From: Paenibacillus antri | GTDB lineage: Bacteria > Bacillota > Bacilli > Paenibacillales > YIM-B00363 | Direction: 5' to 3' | Length of the DNA stretch: 64,000 nucleotides | Assembly (NCBI RefSeq): GCF_005765165.1 | Contig: NZ_VCIW01000025.1 | Coordinates: forward strand, 37,790-101,789 | Shown: piece by piece, positions 51,180-59,435 of the stretch | Layout of the letters: each line of letters begins with the position of its first letter | How positions within the stretch are numbered: position 1 is the stretch's first letter | Made by a program: the position numbers and the translations under genes | Notes under the pieces: model-generated | The model's database searches: none | Seen by the model: only the letters and a program-made list of their open reading frames with translations | What the model was told of the DNA's origin: nothing

Positions 51180-52886
51180 TTACCTAGAACCCGTCGGTGC
51201 GGTGGCGATTTCGACGGTGCGCGTGTCGTCGTGCCAGACGACTTCGACGCCGAGCAAGCCGCCGACGTCGCGCAGCGGGACGTAGACGGCGGCGTTCATG
51301 AGCAGCGGTGCATAGGAGAGCGACTGCTGCTTGCCGCCGACGAGCGCGAACGGGGCGCCCTCGCGTAGCGTGAAGGCGCGGTCGGCGTAGGCGACGTTCA
51401 CGCCGGACGTCGCTTCGTCGTATTCGACCGCGGCGCCGACGGCTTCGAACAGCGCTCGAAGCGGCACGAACATCCGGTTGTCGATCATGATCGGGCTCGG
51501 CTCGAAGCGCTGCTCGACTCCGTCGATCCGAAGCGCCGCCTCCGCTTTCCGTTGGATCGGCGTTAGGACCTGTCCGGGCGTGCGCTGCAGCTCCTTCGGC
51601 AGGTCGAAGGCGTAAAGCGTGCCCTCGGTCTGCACGAGCAGAAGGTTGCCGACGACCCGGAACGGGCCGAAATGTTTCGCGCCGGTCTCGAAGCGGAATA
51701 AGGCTTTTCCGGAATGGACGTCGAAGGCGAACAAGTCGCCGTCCGTCTGGCCGACGTAGAGACCGTCCTCGCGTACGTCGAGCCGAGCGACGGGATTGTC
51801 GAGGCCGGAATAGTCTACGCGAGCGTTGGTGAGAACATCACGGGAATGGAGAGAGCCCCCGGGGTCGGCGAAGAACAGCTTCCCGCCGTAAGGGCCCGCG
51901 AAGTCGCTGCGGCTTTCGGCCGCCATTACGGCGGCGTTCGCCGGCTCCGCGTCCAGATGCGTCCGATATACGCTGCCGTCGAACGCCGCGGCGATGACGA
52001 GGTCTCCGGCGATGACGGCGCGGCCTGCGCCGCCCGTCAGTCGATCGCGCCCCTCGGGGAGAGGGAGGAAGTAGCGGGACCCCTTCGCTTCGCCCGTCAT
52101 CGTCGCCACGACGTCCACTTTCAATCCGAAGGCTTCGTCGTCGCCCACCGGGTATGTATCCCGCAAGTAGACGACGTCGCTGCGGACTTGAAGAGGGACG
52201 CCTTCGGCTTTCCACAGCGTTCGTCCGGTCGCTTTATCGATGCCGTAGGTGAAGTCGCGCGTAATCGCCCCGGATTCCGACGTCGCGAACAGAAGGAGAC
52301 CCTTCAACGGGATAGGCGTTCCATAGCTGTATGCGTCTGTGTTGCGCCAGAGCCGGTGGCCCGATTTCGCGTCGACGGCGAGCAGGCCCCCGGCGTACTT
52401 GACGTACACGGTCCCGTCTGCGACGACGAGCTCGCCGCCGTTCGCGGCGTCGTCGATTTGGGTTCGCCACGCCACGCCCCCGTCCGACGCGGACAGCCGC
52501 GACAAGGCGCCGGCGGCGCTTAGCGCGTACACGGCGGTATCGTCCTCGACCGCGACGGAGACGACGTTCCCGTCGACCGTCCAAGCGCGGCGACCCGAAG
52601 ACGGTTCGGCCGCGACGAGCTTCCCGCGCTGAATATAATACGGCCGCTTGTCCGTCGCGACGACCCGGTCGTCGTTCCATTCGTCGCCGTCCGTCGGCTT
52701 GTCATACTCGATCGTCCAGCGGGGCCTCGCGAGCGGCGCCGCGAAGGCGGAATCGGACGACGCTACCGTCCCCGATGGAATCAGCTGCGGCTCGTACCAC
52801 ACCTCCGCTCCGACCGGGGGCGCCGCAAGGCTAAGAGAGAGGGCGGTCGCTGCGGGGAGGATCATTTTCCGAAATGGGGCGGTCAT
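51180..52886 (-). CDS. Secreted PQQ-type beta-propeller protein with copper-amine-oxidase-like N domain at its C-terminus
   Basis: A 568-residue exported protein. The signal peptide ends near PPVGAEVWY. Residues about 60-440 are beta-propeller blades of the PQQ-binding-like type (GKLVAAEPSSGRRAW, GGLLAVDAKSGHRLWRN, GDLFAFDVHSGKALFRFE). Residues about 460-565 form the stalk-type domain named copper amine oxidase N-terminal domain (DNRMFVPLRALFEAVGAAVE, VYVPLRDVGGLLGVEVVW), common on Paenibacillus surface proteins. ATG 52886 is chosen over GTG 52898, which overlaps the ribosome site. Its last codons lie in the repeat array. Role in the locus is unclear; perhaps surface binding. Confidence 0.75.
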   Translation of the reverse strand: MTAPFRKMILPAATALSLSLAAPPVGAEVWYEPQLIPSGTVASSDSAFAAPLARPRWTIEYDKPTDGDEWNDDRVVATDKRPYYIQRGKLVAAEPSSGRRAWTVDGNVVSVAVEDDTAVYALSAAGALSRLSASDGGVAWRTQIDDAANGGELVVADGTVYVKYAGGLLAVDAKSGHRLWRNTDAYSYGTPIPLKGLLLFATSESGAITRDFTYGIDKATGRTLWKAEGVPLQVRSDVVYLRDTYPVGDDEAFGLKVDVVATMTGEAKGSRYFLPLPEGRDRLTGGAGRAVIAGDLVIAAAFDGSVYRTHLDAEPANAAVMAAESRSDFAGPYGGKLFFADPGGSLHSRDVLTNARVDYSGLDNPVARLDVREDGLYVGQTDGDLFAFDVHSGKALFRFETGAKHFGPFRVVGNLLLVQTEGTLYAFDLPKELQRTPGQVLTPIQRKAEAALRIDGVEQRFEPSPIMIDNRMFVPLRALFEAVGAAVEYDEATSGVNVAYADRAFTLREGAPFALVGGKQQSLSYAPLLMNAAVYVPLRDVGGLLGVEVVWHDDTRTVEIATAPTGSR

Positions 52887-52952
52887 CGAACTATTCACTC
52901 CTCTGCGAAGTCTCGATACTCCTCAGACGCATGTATTCGCCCAAAGGTTTCC

Positions 52953-53018
52953 ACCTAAAAAAAACACAACTTCACGGGAAACGGCCCCATTGTTGCGCTC
53001 GGCGCTCCCCCCTAAGAT
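52953..53018 (+). promoter_or_regulatory. YesN-type promoter, site C (SDR/lyase operon)
   Basis: ACCTAAAAAAAACACAA (52953-52969), identical to site A, then CCATTGT 34 bp from the box start (52987), -35 TTGTTG (52990-52995), 17 bp, -10 TAAGAT (53013-53018). Confidence 0.7.
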
Positions 53019-53053
53019 GAAAGGTAGAACGACCGATGAGGGAGGATCAGCAC

Positions 53054-53821
53054 ATGAACATCGACTTAACGGGAAAGCTTGCGCTCGTGACGGGCTCGAA
53101 CGCCGGCATCGGACGGGCGATCGCGCTGGCGCTGGCGTCCGCGGGCGCCGACGTGGCGGTCACGTATATGAACCGGCGGGAGCAAGGAGAAGAGACGGCT
53201 AAGGCCATTCGGGAAAAGGGCGTCCGCAGCGCGGCGTTCCAGCTCGACGCTAGCGACGCGGAGCGGGTGGCGCGTTTTCCGGCGGAAATCGAGGAGACGT
53301 TCGGACGCTCGGTCGACGTCTTGGTGAACAATGCGGGACATCTGATCGGGCGCGTCCCGAGTCTCGACATGACCGAAGCGCACTACGGCAAGGTGATGGA
53401 CGTCAACTTCAAGAGCTGCGTGCTCATGTGCGCCGCGTTCGGCAAGGGGATGCGGGAGAAGGGCGGCGGCAGCATCGTTAACATGACATCCGTCGCGGCG
53501 CATAACGGCGGCGGCGCGGGGGCGGCGGTGTACGCCGGCGCGAAAGCGGCGATGATCGCGTATTCGAAGGGACTGGCGAAGGAAGTTGCGGGCGCGGGCA
53601 TCCGCGTGAATCTGATTTCGCCCGGCTTTATCGGGCAGACCGCCTTCCACGATACGTTCACCCCGGAGGCGGCGCGCAAGGCGACGGTGCAGGGCATCCC
53701 GCTCGGGCGGGAGGGGACGCCGGACGACGTGGCGGGGGCTGCGCTGTTTTTCGCTTCCGATCTGTCCTCCTACATTACTGGAGAGACGATCGAGGTGAAC
53801 GGCGGCATGTTCATGCGATGA
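53054..53821 (+). CDS. Short-chain dehydrogenase/reductase
   Basis: A 255-residue classical SDR: cofactor motif TGSNAGIG (13-20), NNAG (92-95), catalytic Ser146, Tyr160 and Lys164 (VYAGAKAAM). GGAGG lies 9 bp before the ATG. In this locus it may reduce a 4-deoxy-uronate or keto-sugar released by lyase and GH88 action, as KduD or alginate-type reductases do; this is inferred from neighbours. It overlaps the first lyase gene by 4 bp. Confidence 0.85.
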   Translation: MNIDLTGKLALVTGSNAGIGRAIALALASAGADVAVTYMNRREQGEETAKAIREKGVRSAAFQLDASDAERVARFPAEIEETFGRSVDVLVNNAGHLIGRVPSLDMTEAHYGKVMDVNFKSCVLMCAAFGKGMREKGGGSIVNMTSVAAHNGGGAGAAVYAGAKAAMIAYSKGLAKEVAGAGIRVNLISPGFIGQTAFHDTFTPEAARKATVQGIPLGREGTPDDVAGAALFFASDLSSYITGETIEVNGGMFMR

Positions 53822-55842
53822 TCGCGGCGCCTCTGCGGGAGAAGAAGCGGTACGGGTGGTTCGACGCCGCGCTCCGGGCGCTGCTGGAGGAGACCGACGC
53901 CGCGCTGGAAGCCGGCGTGGACGTGCCGGAGGAGCCTGGGGGCTGGTGGCACCAATACGTTTGCCCGACGCACGGGACGGAGCTTCGGTTCGATCCGCGC
54001 GAGCGGGAGGCGACCGCGTTTCGCTGTCCGCACGGCTGCGTCCTGGAAGGCGAGGCGTACCGCGGCGCGTGGCTCGTCTTCAAGCATCAGGAGCGGGCGC
54101 GCACGGCGCTGTCGGCGGCGGCGATGTACGCGGCGACGGGGGAGGCGAAGTACGCGGAGGCCGCGAACGCGATTCTTGAAGCGTACGCTTCGCGATATCC
54201 GCGCTATCCGGTTCATCCGGACGCGCAGCCATGGATGCTGAAGGGACGGGCGTTCCATCAGGCGCTTACGGAGGCGATCTGGGCGACGACGATATTGCGC
54301 GCCTTCTTGCTGCTACGGGACGAAGGAGCGCTGCAGGTCGACGCTGCGGCGTCGGACGTCTTCTTCGCGATGGTCTCGAGCAGCATGACGGAGTATCGCC
54401 GCATCCTGATCGAGGAGCGGGACGAGCCCGCGAACAATTATACGGCTTGGTTGAACGCCTGCCTGGCTTGCTACTATGCGGTACGGGACGACCGCGACGG
54501 GATGGAGACGCTCGTCTCGGCGCGCGGCGGCCTGCGGCATCATCTGGAGATCGGGGTGCTGCCGGATCAGCTGGAATTCGAGGGGAGTCTCTATTATCAC
54601 GTCTTCGTGCTGCGAGCGTATTTCATCGCCGCCGAGATGGCGGAGCGGCTCGGATTCGACGCGACGGCGTGGACGGGGAGCGCGGGGCAGAGCTTCCGCG
54701 GCATGCTGGAGGCGCTCGTCGGCCTCGCCGCGCCGAACGGAGAGCTGCCTGCGCTGCACGACGGCCCGTACAGCCGTCCGCCGTACGCCCGGGAGATCGC
54801 CGAGGTGTTCGAGATCGGGTATGCGCGGTACGGCGACGCGCGCTTTGCGCCGATCCTGCGCGAGGCGTATCGGCGCGCGGACGGCGGCTGCGGCGGCGGG
54901 ACCGGCTCGGCGGAACGGCGCGGGCTCGAAGCCGTGCTGTACGGCGAAGGCGACTGGCCCGCGGCGGAGCCGCTGCGCGAGCCGTCCCGCCTCTACGCGT
55001 CGGCGGGGTTCGCCGTGCTCCGGCATGCCGATAACCCGTTGTCGCTGCTCGCGGATTTCGGTCCGCACGGCGGCAGCCACGGCCACGACGACAAGCTGAA
55101 CGTCGTCCTTATGCACCGGAACGGCTTCGTGCTGCCGGAGCGCGGCATGGTCCCGTACGGCTCGGAGCTGCGGCGGCGCTGGTTCGCCCGGACGCCGAGC
55201 CACAACGCCGTCTCGGTCGGCGGCCGGACGCAAGCGCCGCATACGGGCGTCTGCCTCCGGTTCGACGCCGAGGCCCGCCGCTCGTACGCGTGGCTGCGCA
55301 GCGAAGGGGCGTACGCCGGAGCGACGCTGGACCGGCATCTATGGGTCGATCGAGACGTCGCGCTCGATTGGTTCGAGGTCCGTCTCGATCTAGAGGAGAC
55401 GGTCGATTATTGGCTCCATTTCGCGGAGCCGCTGAACGTCGGGGGCGGGTGGACGGCATGCACGCCCGACGCGGCGCCCGGCGAAGACGAGGCGTACGGG
55501 TACGTCGCGACGTCGGCGAGATGGACCGCCGAGGAGCCGTTCGCCGCCGTCGCCGCGACGTGCGGCGGGGAGCGGGTGACGGCGTCGCTGCTCGCCGTCC
55601 CCGGCGGGGAGCTGTACCGGATCGCGTCGCCCGGTACGTCGGTCGACCCGTCGCGGCCGCTCGACGGCCTGTTATACCGCGCGCGGGGGAGGCGCGCGAC
55701 GTTCGTCGCCGCGTTCGCGGCCGGCGACGCGCCGATTCGCCTCGCGCGCGGCGACGAAGGCAGCGTCCTCGTCGCGCCCGCCGGCGGCGGGGGAACGGCG
55801 ATGCGGTTCCGCATGACCGAACATGGACTTCATAGGGAGTGA
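53818..55842 (+). CDS. Heparinase II/III-fold polysaccharide lyase (first)
   Basis: A 674-residue protein with an N-terminal (alpha/alpha) toroid (residues about 1-370; contains CPTHG and CPHGCVLEGE cysteine pairs that may bind metal) and a C-terminal beta-sandwich with the heparinase II/III signature GSHGHDDKLNVV (419-430, His421 and His423) and MVPYGSELRRRW. Such enzymes cleave uronate polysaccharides by beta-elimination. There is no signal peptide, so it works on imported oligosaccharides. Start ATGA overlaps the SDR stop. Confidence 0.8.
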   Translation: MIAAPLREKKRYGWFDAALRALLEETDAALEAGVDVPEEPGGWWHQYVCPTHGTELRFDPREREATAFRCPHGCVLEGEAYRGAWLVFKHQERARTALSAAAMYAATGEAKYAEAANAILEAYASRYPRYPVHPDAQPWMLKGRAFHQALTEAIWATTILRAFLLLRDEGALQVDAAASDVFFAMVSSSMTEYRRILIEERDEPANNYTAWLNACLACYYAVRDDRDGMETLVSARGGLRHHLEIGVLPDQLEFEGSLYYHVFVLRAYFIAAEMAERLGFDATAWTGSAGQSFRGMLEALVGLAAPNGELPALHDGPYSRPPYAREIAEVFEIGYARYGDARFAPILREAYRRADGGCGGGTGSAERRGLEAVLYGEGDWPAAEPLREPSRLYASAGFAVLRHADNPLSLLADFGPHGGSHGHDDKLNVVLMHRNGFVLPERGMVPYGSELRRRWFARTPSHNAVSVGGRTQAPHTGVCLRFDAEARRSYAWLRSEGAYAGATLDRHLWVDRDVALDWFEVRLDLEETVDYWLHFAEPLNVGGGWTACTPDAAPGEDEAYGYVATSARWTAEEPFAAVAATCGGERVTASLLAVPGGELYRIASPGTSVDPSRPLDGLLYRARGRRATFVAAFAAGDAPIRLARGDEGSVLVAPAGGGGTAMRFRMTEHGLHRE

Positions 55843-55847
55843 CCGAG

Positions 55848-58148
55848 ATGCGAAAGACGTTGTTCGAGCCGATCAGCGGCCCGTTGACGGTGCAGTATGC
55901 GCCGACCGAGGAGACGGAGCTTCGGGAAAACCCGCCCCGCTTCACTTGGATGGGCGGCTCGTGGGAAGACGAACGCTACGCCCTGCAGCTGTCGACGGAC
56001 GAGTTGTTCCAAGGCGAGGAGACGGTAACGTTCGGGCCGCTGCCCTACAACTTCTATACCCCGGACCGCGTACTCGCGCCGGGGACGTACTACTGGCGAT
56101 ATGCGCTCTGGGACGGCGACGGTCCGGCGTCCGACTGGAGCCGCACGCGCCGGTTCCGCGTCGCGCCCGGCCTGCCGGAGACGCCGCTGCCGTCCCGCGC
56201 CGACCGGTACGCCGGGTCGTCCGAGGCGCATCCCCGGCTGTGGCTGGACGCGGCGGGCGTCGAAGCGCTCCGCGCACGCGTTCGCACGGACGCGGACGGC
56301 TGCGGTTGGACCGCCTTCTACGAGCGATCCGTCTTGCCGTGGGCCGAACGGGAGCAGATCGCCGAGCCCGCGCGGTACCCGGACAACAAGCGGGTGGCGT
56401 CGTTATGGCGGCGGATGTACATGGACTGTCAAGAGACGCTGTACGCGATCCGGCATCTCGCGGTGGCGGGCGTCGTGCTGCAGGACGAGGCGCTGCTTGC
56501 GAAGGCTAAAGCATGGCTGCTTCATGCCGCGTCGTGGGACCCGGACGGCACGACATCCAGGGATTACAACGACGAAGCGGCGTTCCGCGTCGCGGGGGCG
56601 CTCGCGTGGGGATACGACTGGCTGCACGGCGAGCTGACCGACGACGAACGACGCCTCGTGCGCGCCTCGCTGCTTCGCCGAACCGAACAGGTGGCGTTCC
56701 ACGTCATCGACCGGTCGAAAATTCACCACGTGCCGTACGACTCGCACGCGGTCCGCTCGCTCTCGTCGGTGCTGACGCCCTGCTGCATCGCCCTGCTCCA
56801 CGAGGAGGAGCAAGCGAAAGAGTGGCTCGATTACGCGATCGACTACTTCGCTTGCCTGTATTCGCCTTGGGGCGGCGCGGACGGCGGCTGGGCCGAAGGG
56901 CCGATGTATTGGACGACCGGCATGGCGTTCGTGACCGAGGCGATGGGGCTGCTGAAGGCTTACGTCGGCATCGACTTATACCGGCGACCCTTCTTCCGCA
57001 AAACCGGGGATTTCCCGCTCTACTGCTTCTCCCCCGACACGACGCGGGCAAGCTTCGGCGACCAGTCGACGCTGGGCGACCTGCCGAGCCTGAAGACGGG
57101 TGCGCTCATGCGGCTGTTCGCCGGTCAGACGGGCAATCCGGCGTATCGGTGGTATTACGATCAGGTGCGCGCGCGCGAATCGCCGGAAGAGGCGGATACG
57201 AAGTTTTACAATTACGGCTGGTGGGATTTCCGCTTCGACGAGCTCGTCTACCGGCACGAAATTCCGGACGACGCCCCGGGTTCTCTCGACGGCGTCGAAC
57301 CGCTGCGCTGGTTCCGGGACGTCGGCTGGGTCGCGATGCACCACCGGATGGACGATCCCGCGGAGCACGTCGTCTTGCTCGCGAAGAGCAGCCCGTACGG
57401 CTCGATCAGCCACAGCCACGGCGACCAGAACGGCTTCCTGCTGCACGCCTACGGGGAGCCGCTCGCGATCGACAGCGGATACTACGTCGCCTTCGGCTCG
57501 ACCATGCATCTGAACTGGCGCCGGCAGACGCGGTCGAAGAACGCGCCGCTCATCGACGGCCGGGGGCAGTACGCAGGCCGCGACAAGTCGCTCAACTTGG
57601 AAGCGTCGGGCCGCGTCGAGGACGCGCGGTTTCGGGACGGCGTCGGGTATGCGCGGATGGACGCGACGGCCGCGTATCGCGTCGAGATTCCGTATGCGAA
57701 GCGGGTCGCGAGGGAGCTGTATTTCGTCGGCGGCTCTTACGTCGTCGTCGTCGACCTTGTCGATCTGGAGCAGCCGGGCCGCGTGACCTGGCAGCTGCAC
57801 GCGCTCCGGGAGCCCGAGCCGAACCGGCAGACGTTCCGCGTAGACGGGGAGAAGGCCGAGCTCGCCGGCAAGTTCGTCTATTGCTCCTCGGGCGAGCTGC
57901 GGCTGACCGCCTTTACCGGCTTCGAGGACGTCGAACCGTCCGAGATCGAAGGGCTCGCGCCGCATGCAAGGCTGCTTGCGGAGACGAAGCGCGCGCTGTC
58001 GCACCGAATCGTGACGCTGCTCGTGCCGGCGAAGAAGGGCGAGCCGAAGCTCGTCTCGACGTTCCTGGACGATCAGGATCACGGCGTACATCTATATTTC
58101 ACCGAGCATGGCGTTACGAAGCGCATCGAGGTACCGAAAGCCTATTAA
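55848..58148 (+). CDS. Heparinase II/III-fold polysaccharide lyase with DUF4962-like N domain (second)
   Basis: A 766-residue protein, distantly related in plan to the preceding one. Residues about 15-110 are a fibronectin-like/DUF4962-type module (ENPPRFTWMGGSWEDERYAL, GTYYWRYALWD). A helical toroid follows (DYNDEAAFRVAGALAWGYDW, WAEGPMYWTTGMAF) and then the beta-sandwich with GSISHSHGDQNGF (His522, His524). No signal peptide. ATG 55848 lies 8 bp behind GGGAG and is preferred over GTG 55839. Together the two lyases suggest stepwise breakdown of an acidic glycan. Confidence 0.8.
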   Translation: MRKTLFEPISGPLTVQYAPTEETELRENPPRFTWMGGSWEDERYALQLSTDELFQGEETVTFGPLPYNFYTPDRVLAPGTYYWRYALWDGDGPASDWSRTRRFRVAPGLPETPLPSRADRYAGSSEAHPRLWLDAAGVEALRARVRTDADGCGWTAFYERSVLPWAEREQIAEPARYPDNKRVASLWRRMYMDCQETLYAIRHLAVAGVVLQDEALLAKAKAWLLHAASWDPDGTTSRDYNDEAAFRVAGALAWGYDWLHGELTDDERRLVRASLLRRTEQVAFHVIDRSKIHHVPYDSHAVRSLSSVLTPCCIALLHEEEQAKEWLDYAIDYFACLYSPWGGADGGWAEGPMYWTTGMAFVTEAMGLLKAYVGIDLYRRPFFRKTGDFPLYCFSPDTTRASFGDQSTLGDLPSLKTGALMRLFAGQTGNPAYRWYYDQVRARESPEEADTKFYNYGWWDFRFDELVYRHEIPDDAPGSLDGVEPLRWFRDVGWVAMHHRMDDPAEHVVLLAKSSPYGSISHSHGDQNGFLLHAYGEPLAIDSGYYVAFGSTMHLNWRRQTRSKNAPLIDGRGQYAGRDKSLNLEASGRVEDARFRDGVGYARMDATAAYRVEIPYAKRVARELYFVGGSYVVVVDLVDLEQPGRVTWQLHALREPEPNRQTFRVDGEKAELAGKFVYCSSGELRLTAFTGFEDVEPSEIEGLAPHARLLAETKRALSHRIVTLLVPAKKGEPKLVSTFLDDQDHGVHLYFTEHGVTKRIEVPKAY

Positions 58149-58168
58149 CGATATCGGGAAAACGACGC

Positions 58169-58204
58169 AAGGGCCGTCCCGCGACATGCGGAGACGGCCC
58201 TTCG
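58169..58204. terminator. Bidirectional terminator between lyase and GH88 genes
   Basis: AAGGGCCGTC (58169-58178) pairs with GACGGCCCTT (58193-58202). It lies between two convergent genes and can serve both, although neither side has a long T-run. Confidence 0.6.
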
Positions 58205-58212
58205 CAGCTTAT

Positions 58213-59334
58213 TTAGAACACTCGGTGTTTCCACCCCGACAGCTTCGCAAGCGCCTCGAGGAAAAAATAGTCGCCGTAGATAAGCGAGACGTCGACGTTC
58301 TGGCCCGCCGGCTTGTTCCCGGTGCCGCCGCGCAGCAGCGCTTCGTCGTTCGGATCGTCCCAGGCCGCGTAGCCGTCCGCGAGCGCGCGGAGCGTCCGGC
58401 GGGCGGCGTCGCGGTACGGCTCGCCCTCGTCCGGCGGCAGCAACGCCGCGAGCTCGATCAGCCCCGACGCCGCGCACGACGCCGCCGACGTATCGCGCGG
58501 CTCGCCCTCGCGCGGGACGACGCGGAAGTCCCACAGCGGCACGCCGTCCGCCTCGACCGAGGCGAGGAAGAAGTCGGCGACCCGTCGGGACGCTTCCAAG
58601 TAGCGCGCCTCGCCGGTGTACCGGCAGGCGACCGCGAAGCCGTACAACGCCCACGCGGCGCCGCGGCTCCAGGCGGAATCCGGCGCGAAGCCTTGACCGC
58701 CGATCCAGCCGAGGAAGTCGCCCGTCGCCGGGTCGAAGCTCGCGATATGCGCGACGGAGCCGTCCTCCCGGACGAAGCGGCGAAGCACCGTATCCGCATG
58801 GGCGGCGGCGATGTGCCGGTACCGCGGATCGCCGCTCGTCTCCGACGCCCAGAAGAGGAGCGGCAGGTTCATCATCGAATCGATGATCGCCCAGCCCGCG
58901 TTGTTCCGGTTCCACGCGGTCGGATCGGCGACGTCGTTCCACGCCCGCAGGAAGCCGCCGGCTAGGTTTAATCGACCGGCGAGGAAGTTCGCCGCGAACA
59001 GGCCGCGCCTCCGTCCGTCCTCGTCGCCGGTCAGCCGGTGCTTCAGCACGGCCGTCGGCAAAAACTGAAACCCGACGTCGTGGTGGAACCGGTTCGGCAC
59101 GAGGAACAGCCGCTCCATCCGTTCGTCGTACGTCCAAGCGGCTTCCCGATACGCGGCGTCGCCCGTCAAGTCGGCCGCGATCCACAGCATGCCCGGCCAG
59201 AAGCCGGACGTCCACCAATCGAGCCGCGCGTCGTCGTATACGCCTTCCTTCGCGACATGCGGCGACTTAGCGCCGATGCGCCGCGAGGAGCGTTCCATTT
59301 TCCGTATCGTCTTCTCCAACAACCCTCCGGTCAT
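58213..59334 (-). CDS. GH88 unsaturated glucuronyl/galacturonyl hydrolase
   Basis: A 373-residue (alpha/alpha)6-barrel enzyme of family GH88 (or the related GH105) that removes the 4,5-unsaturated uronic acid left by polysaccharide lyases. Typical segments are DWWTSGFWPGMLW, HHDVGFQFLPTAVLKHRLTG, RNNAGWAIIDSMMNLPLLFWA with the catalytic Asp, SAWSRGAAWALYGFAVACRY and DVSLIYGDYFFLEAL. ATG 59334 follows GGGAGGGG; an earlier ATG lacks a site. It is convergent with the lyase operon but carries the same type of promoter (site D). Confidence 0.88.
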   Translation of the reverse strand: MTGGLLEKTIRKMERSSRRIGAKSPHVAKEGVYDDARLDWWTSGFWPGMLWIAADLTGDAAYREAAWTYDERMERLFLVPNRFHHDVGFQFLPTAVLKHRLTGDEDGRRRGLFAANFLAGRLNLAGGFLRAWNDVADPTAWNRNNAGWAIIDSMMNLPLLFWASETSGDPRYRHIAAAHADTVLRRFVREDGSVAHIASFDPATGDFLGWIGGQGFAPDSAWSRGAAWALYGFAVACRYTGEARYLEASRRVADFFLASVEADGVPLWDFRVVPREGEPRDTSAASCAASGLIELAALLPPDEGEPYRDAARRTLRALADGYAAWDDPNDEALLRGGTGNKPAGQNVDVSLIYGDYFFLEALAKLSGWKHRVF

Positions 59335-59365
59335 GCGTACCCCTCCCGACTGTCGTTCCATCGAA

Positions 59366-59430
59366 ATTGTAGCATGCCGCCGGCCGCCTCCCCATGGGGA
59401 AACTTCAGGTCGGGTTTTGTTTTTTTACGA
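59366..59430 (-). promoter_or_regulatory. YesN-type promoter, site D (GH88 gene)
   Basis: On the minus strand TCGTAAAAAAACAAAAC (59430-59414) is followed by CCA, a very poor -35 TGGGGA (59394-59389), 17 bp and a good -10 TACAAT (59371-59366). The distance from box to CCA is 33 bp, one less than in sites A-C. The match is looser, but the plan is the same. Confidence 0.5.
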
Positions 59431-59435
59431 TCCGG

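Larger units (their letters stand above)
50418..51184. repeat. Tandem, palindrome-rich repeat array in a non-coding gap
   Basis: The 0.8-kb gap between kinase and PQQ-type gene holds no credible ORF. Three units starting TTGCTAGAAC at 50441, 50551 and 50661 have a period of 110 bp. Two further units begin ACCGCAGACC at 50831 and 50973 (period 142 bp); each contains CTCTAGAATTCTA, the equivalent of CTAGAACTC. Each unit carries the 28-bp repeat found at the transposase ends. The unit at 50441 also holds a 9-bp stem CCGGGAGAG/CTCTCCCGG (50455-50463, 50480-50488). The last CTAGAAC (51184) runs into the 3' end of the next gene. Confidence 0.8.

Noticed and set aside
50418..51184. CRISPR array
   Set aside because: Units are 110-142 bp with internal inverted repeats, not 24-40-bp direct repeats with equal-length unique spacers, and no cas genes are present.
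56513..58216. 567-codon frame in another phase of the second lyase gene
   Set aside because: Extremely rich in Arg, with no motifs; it shadows the heparinase-fold gene.
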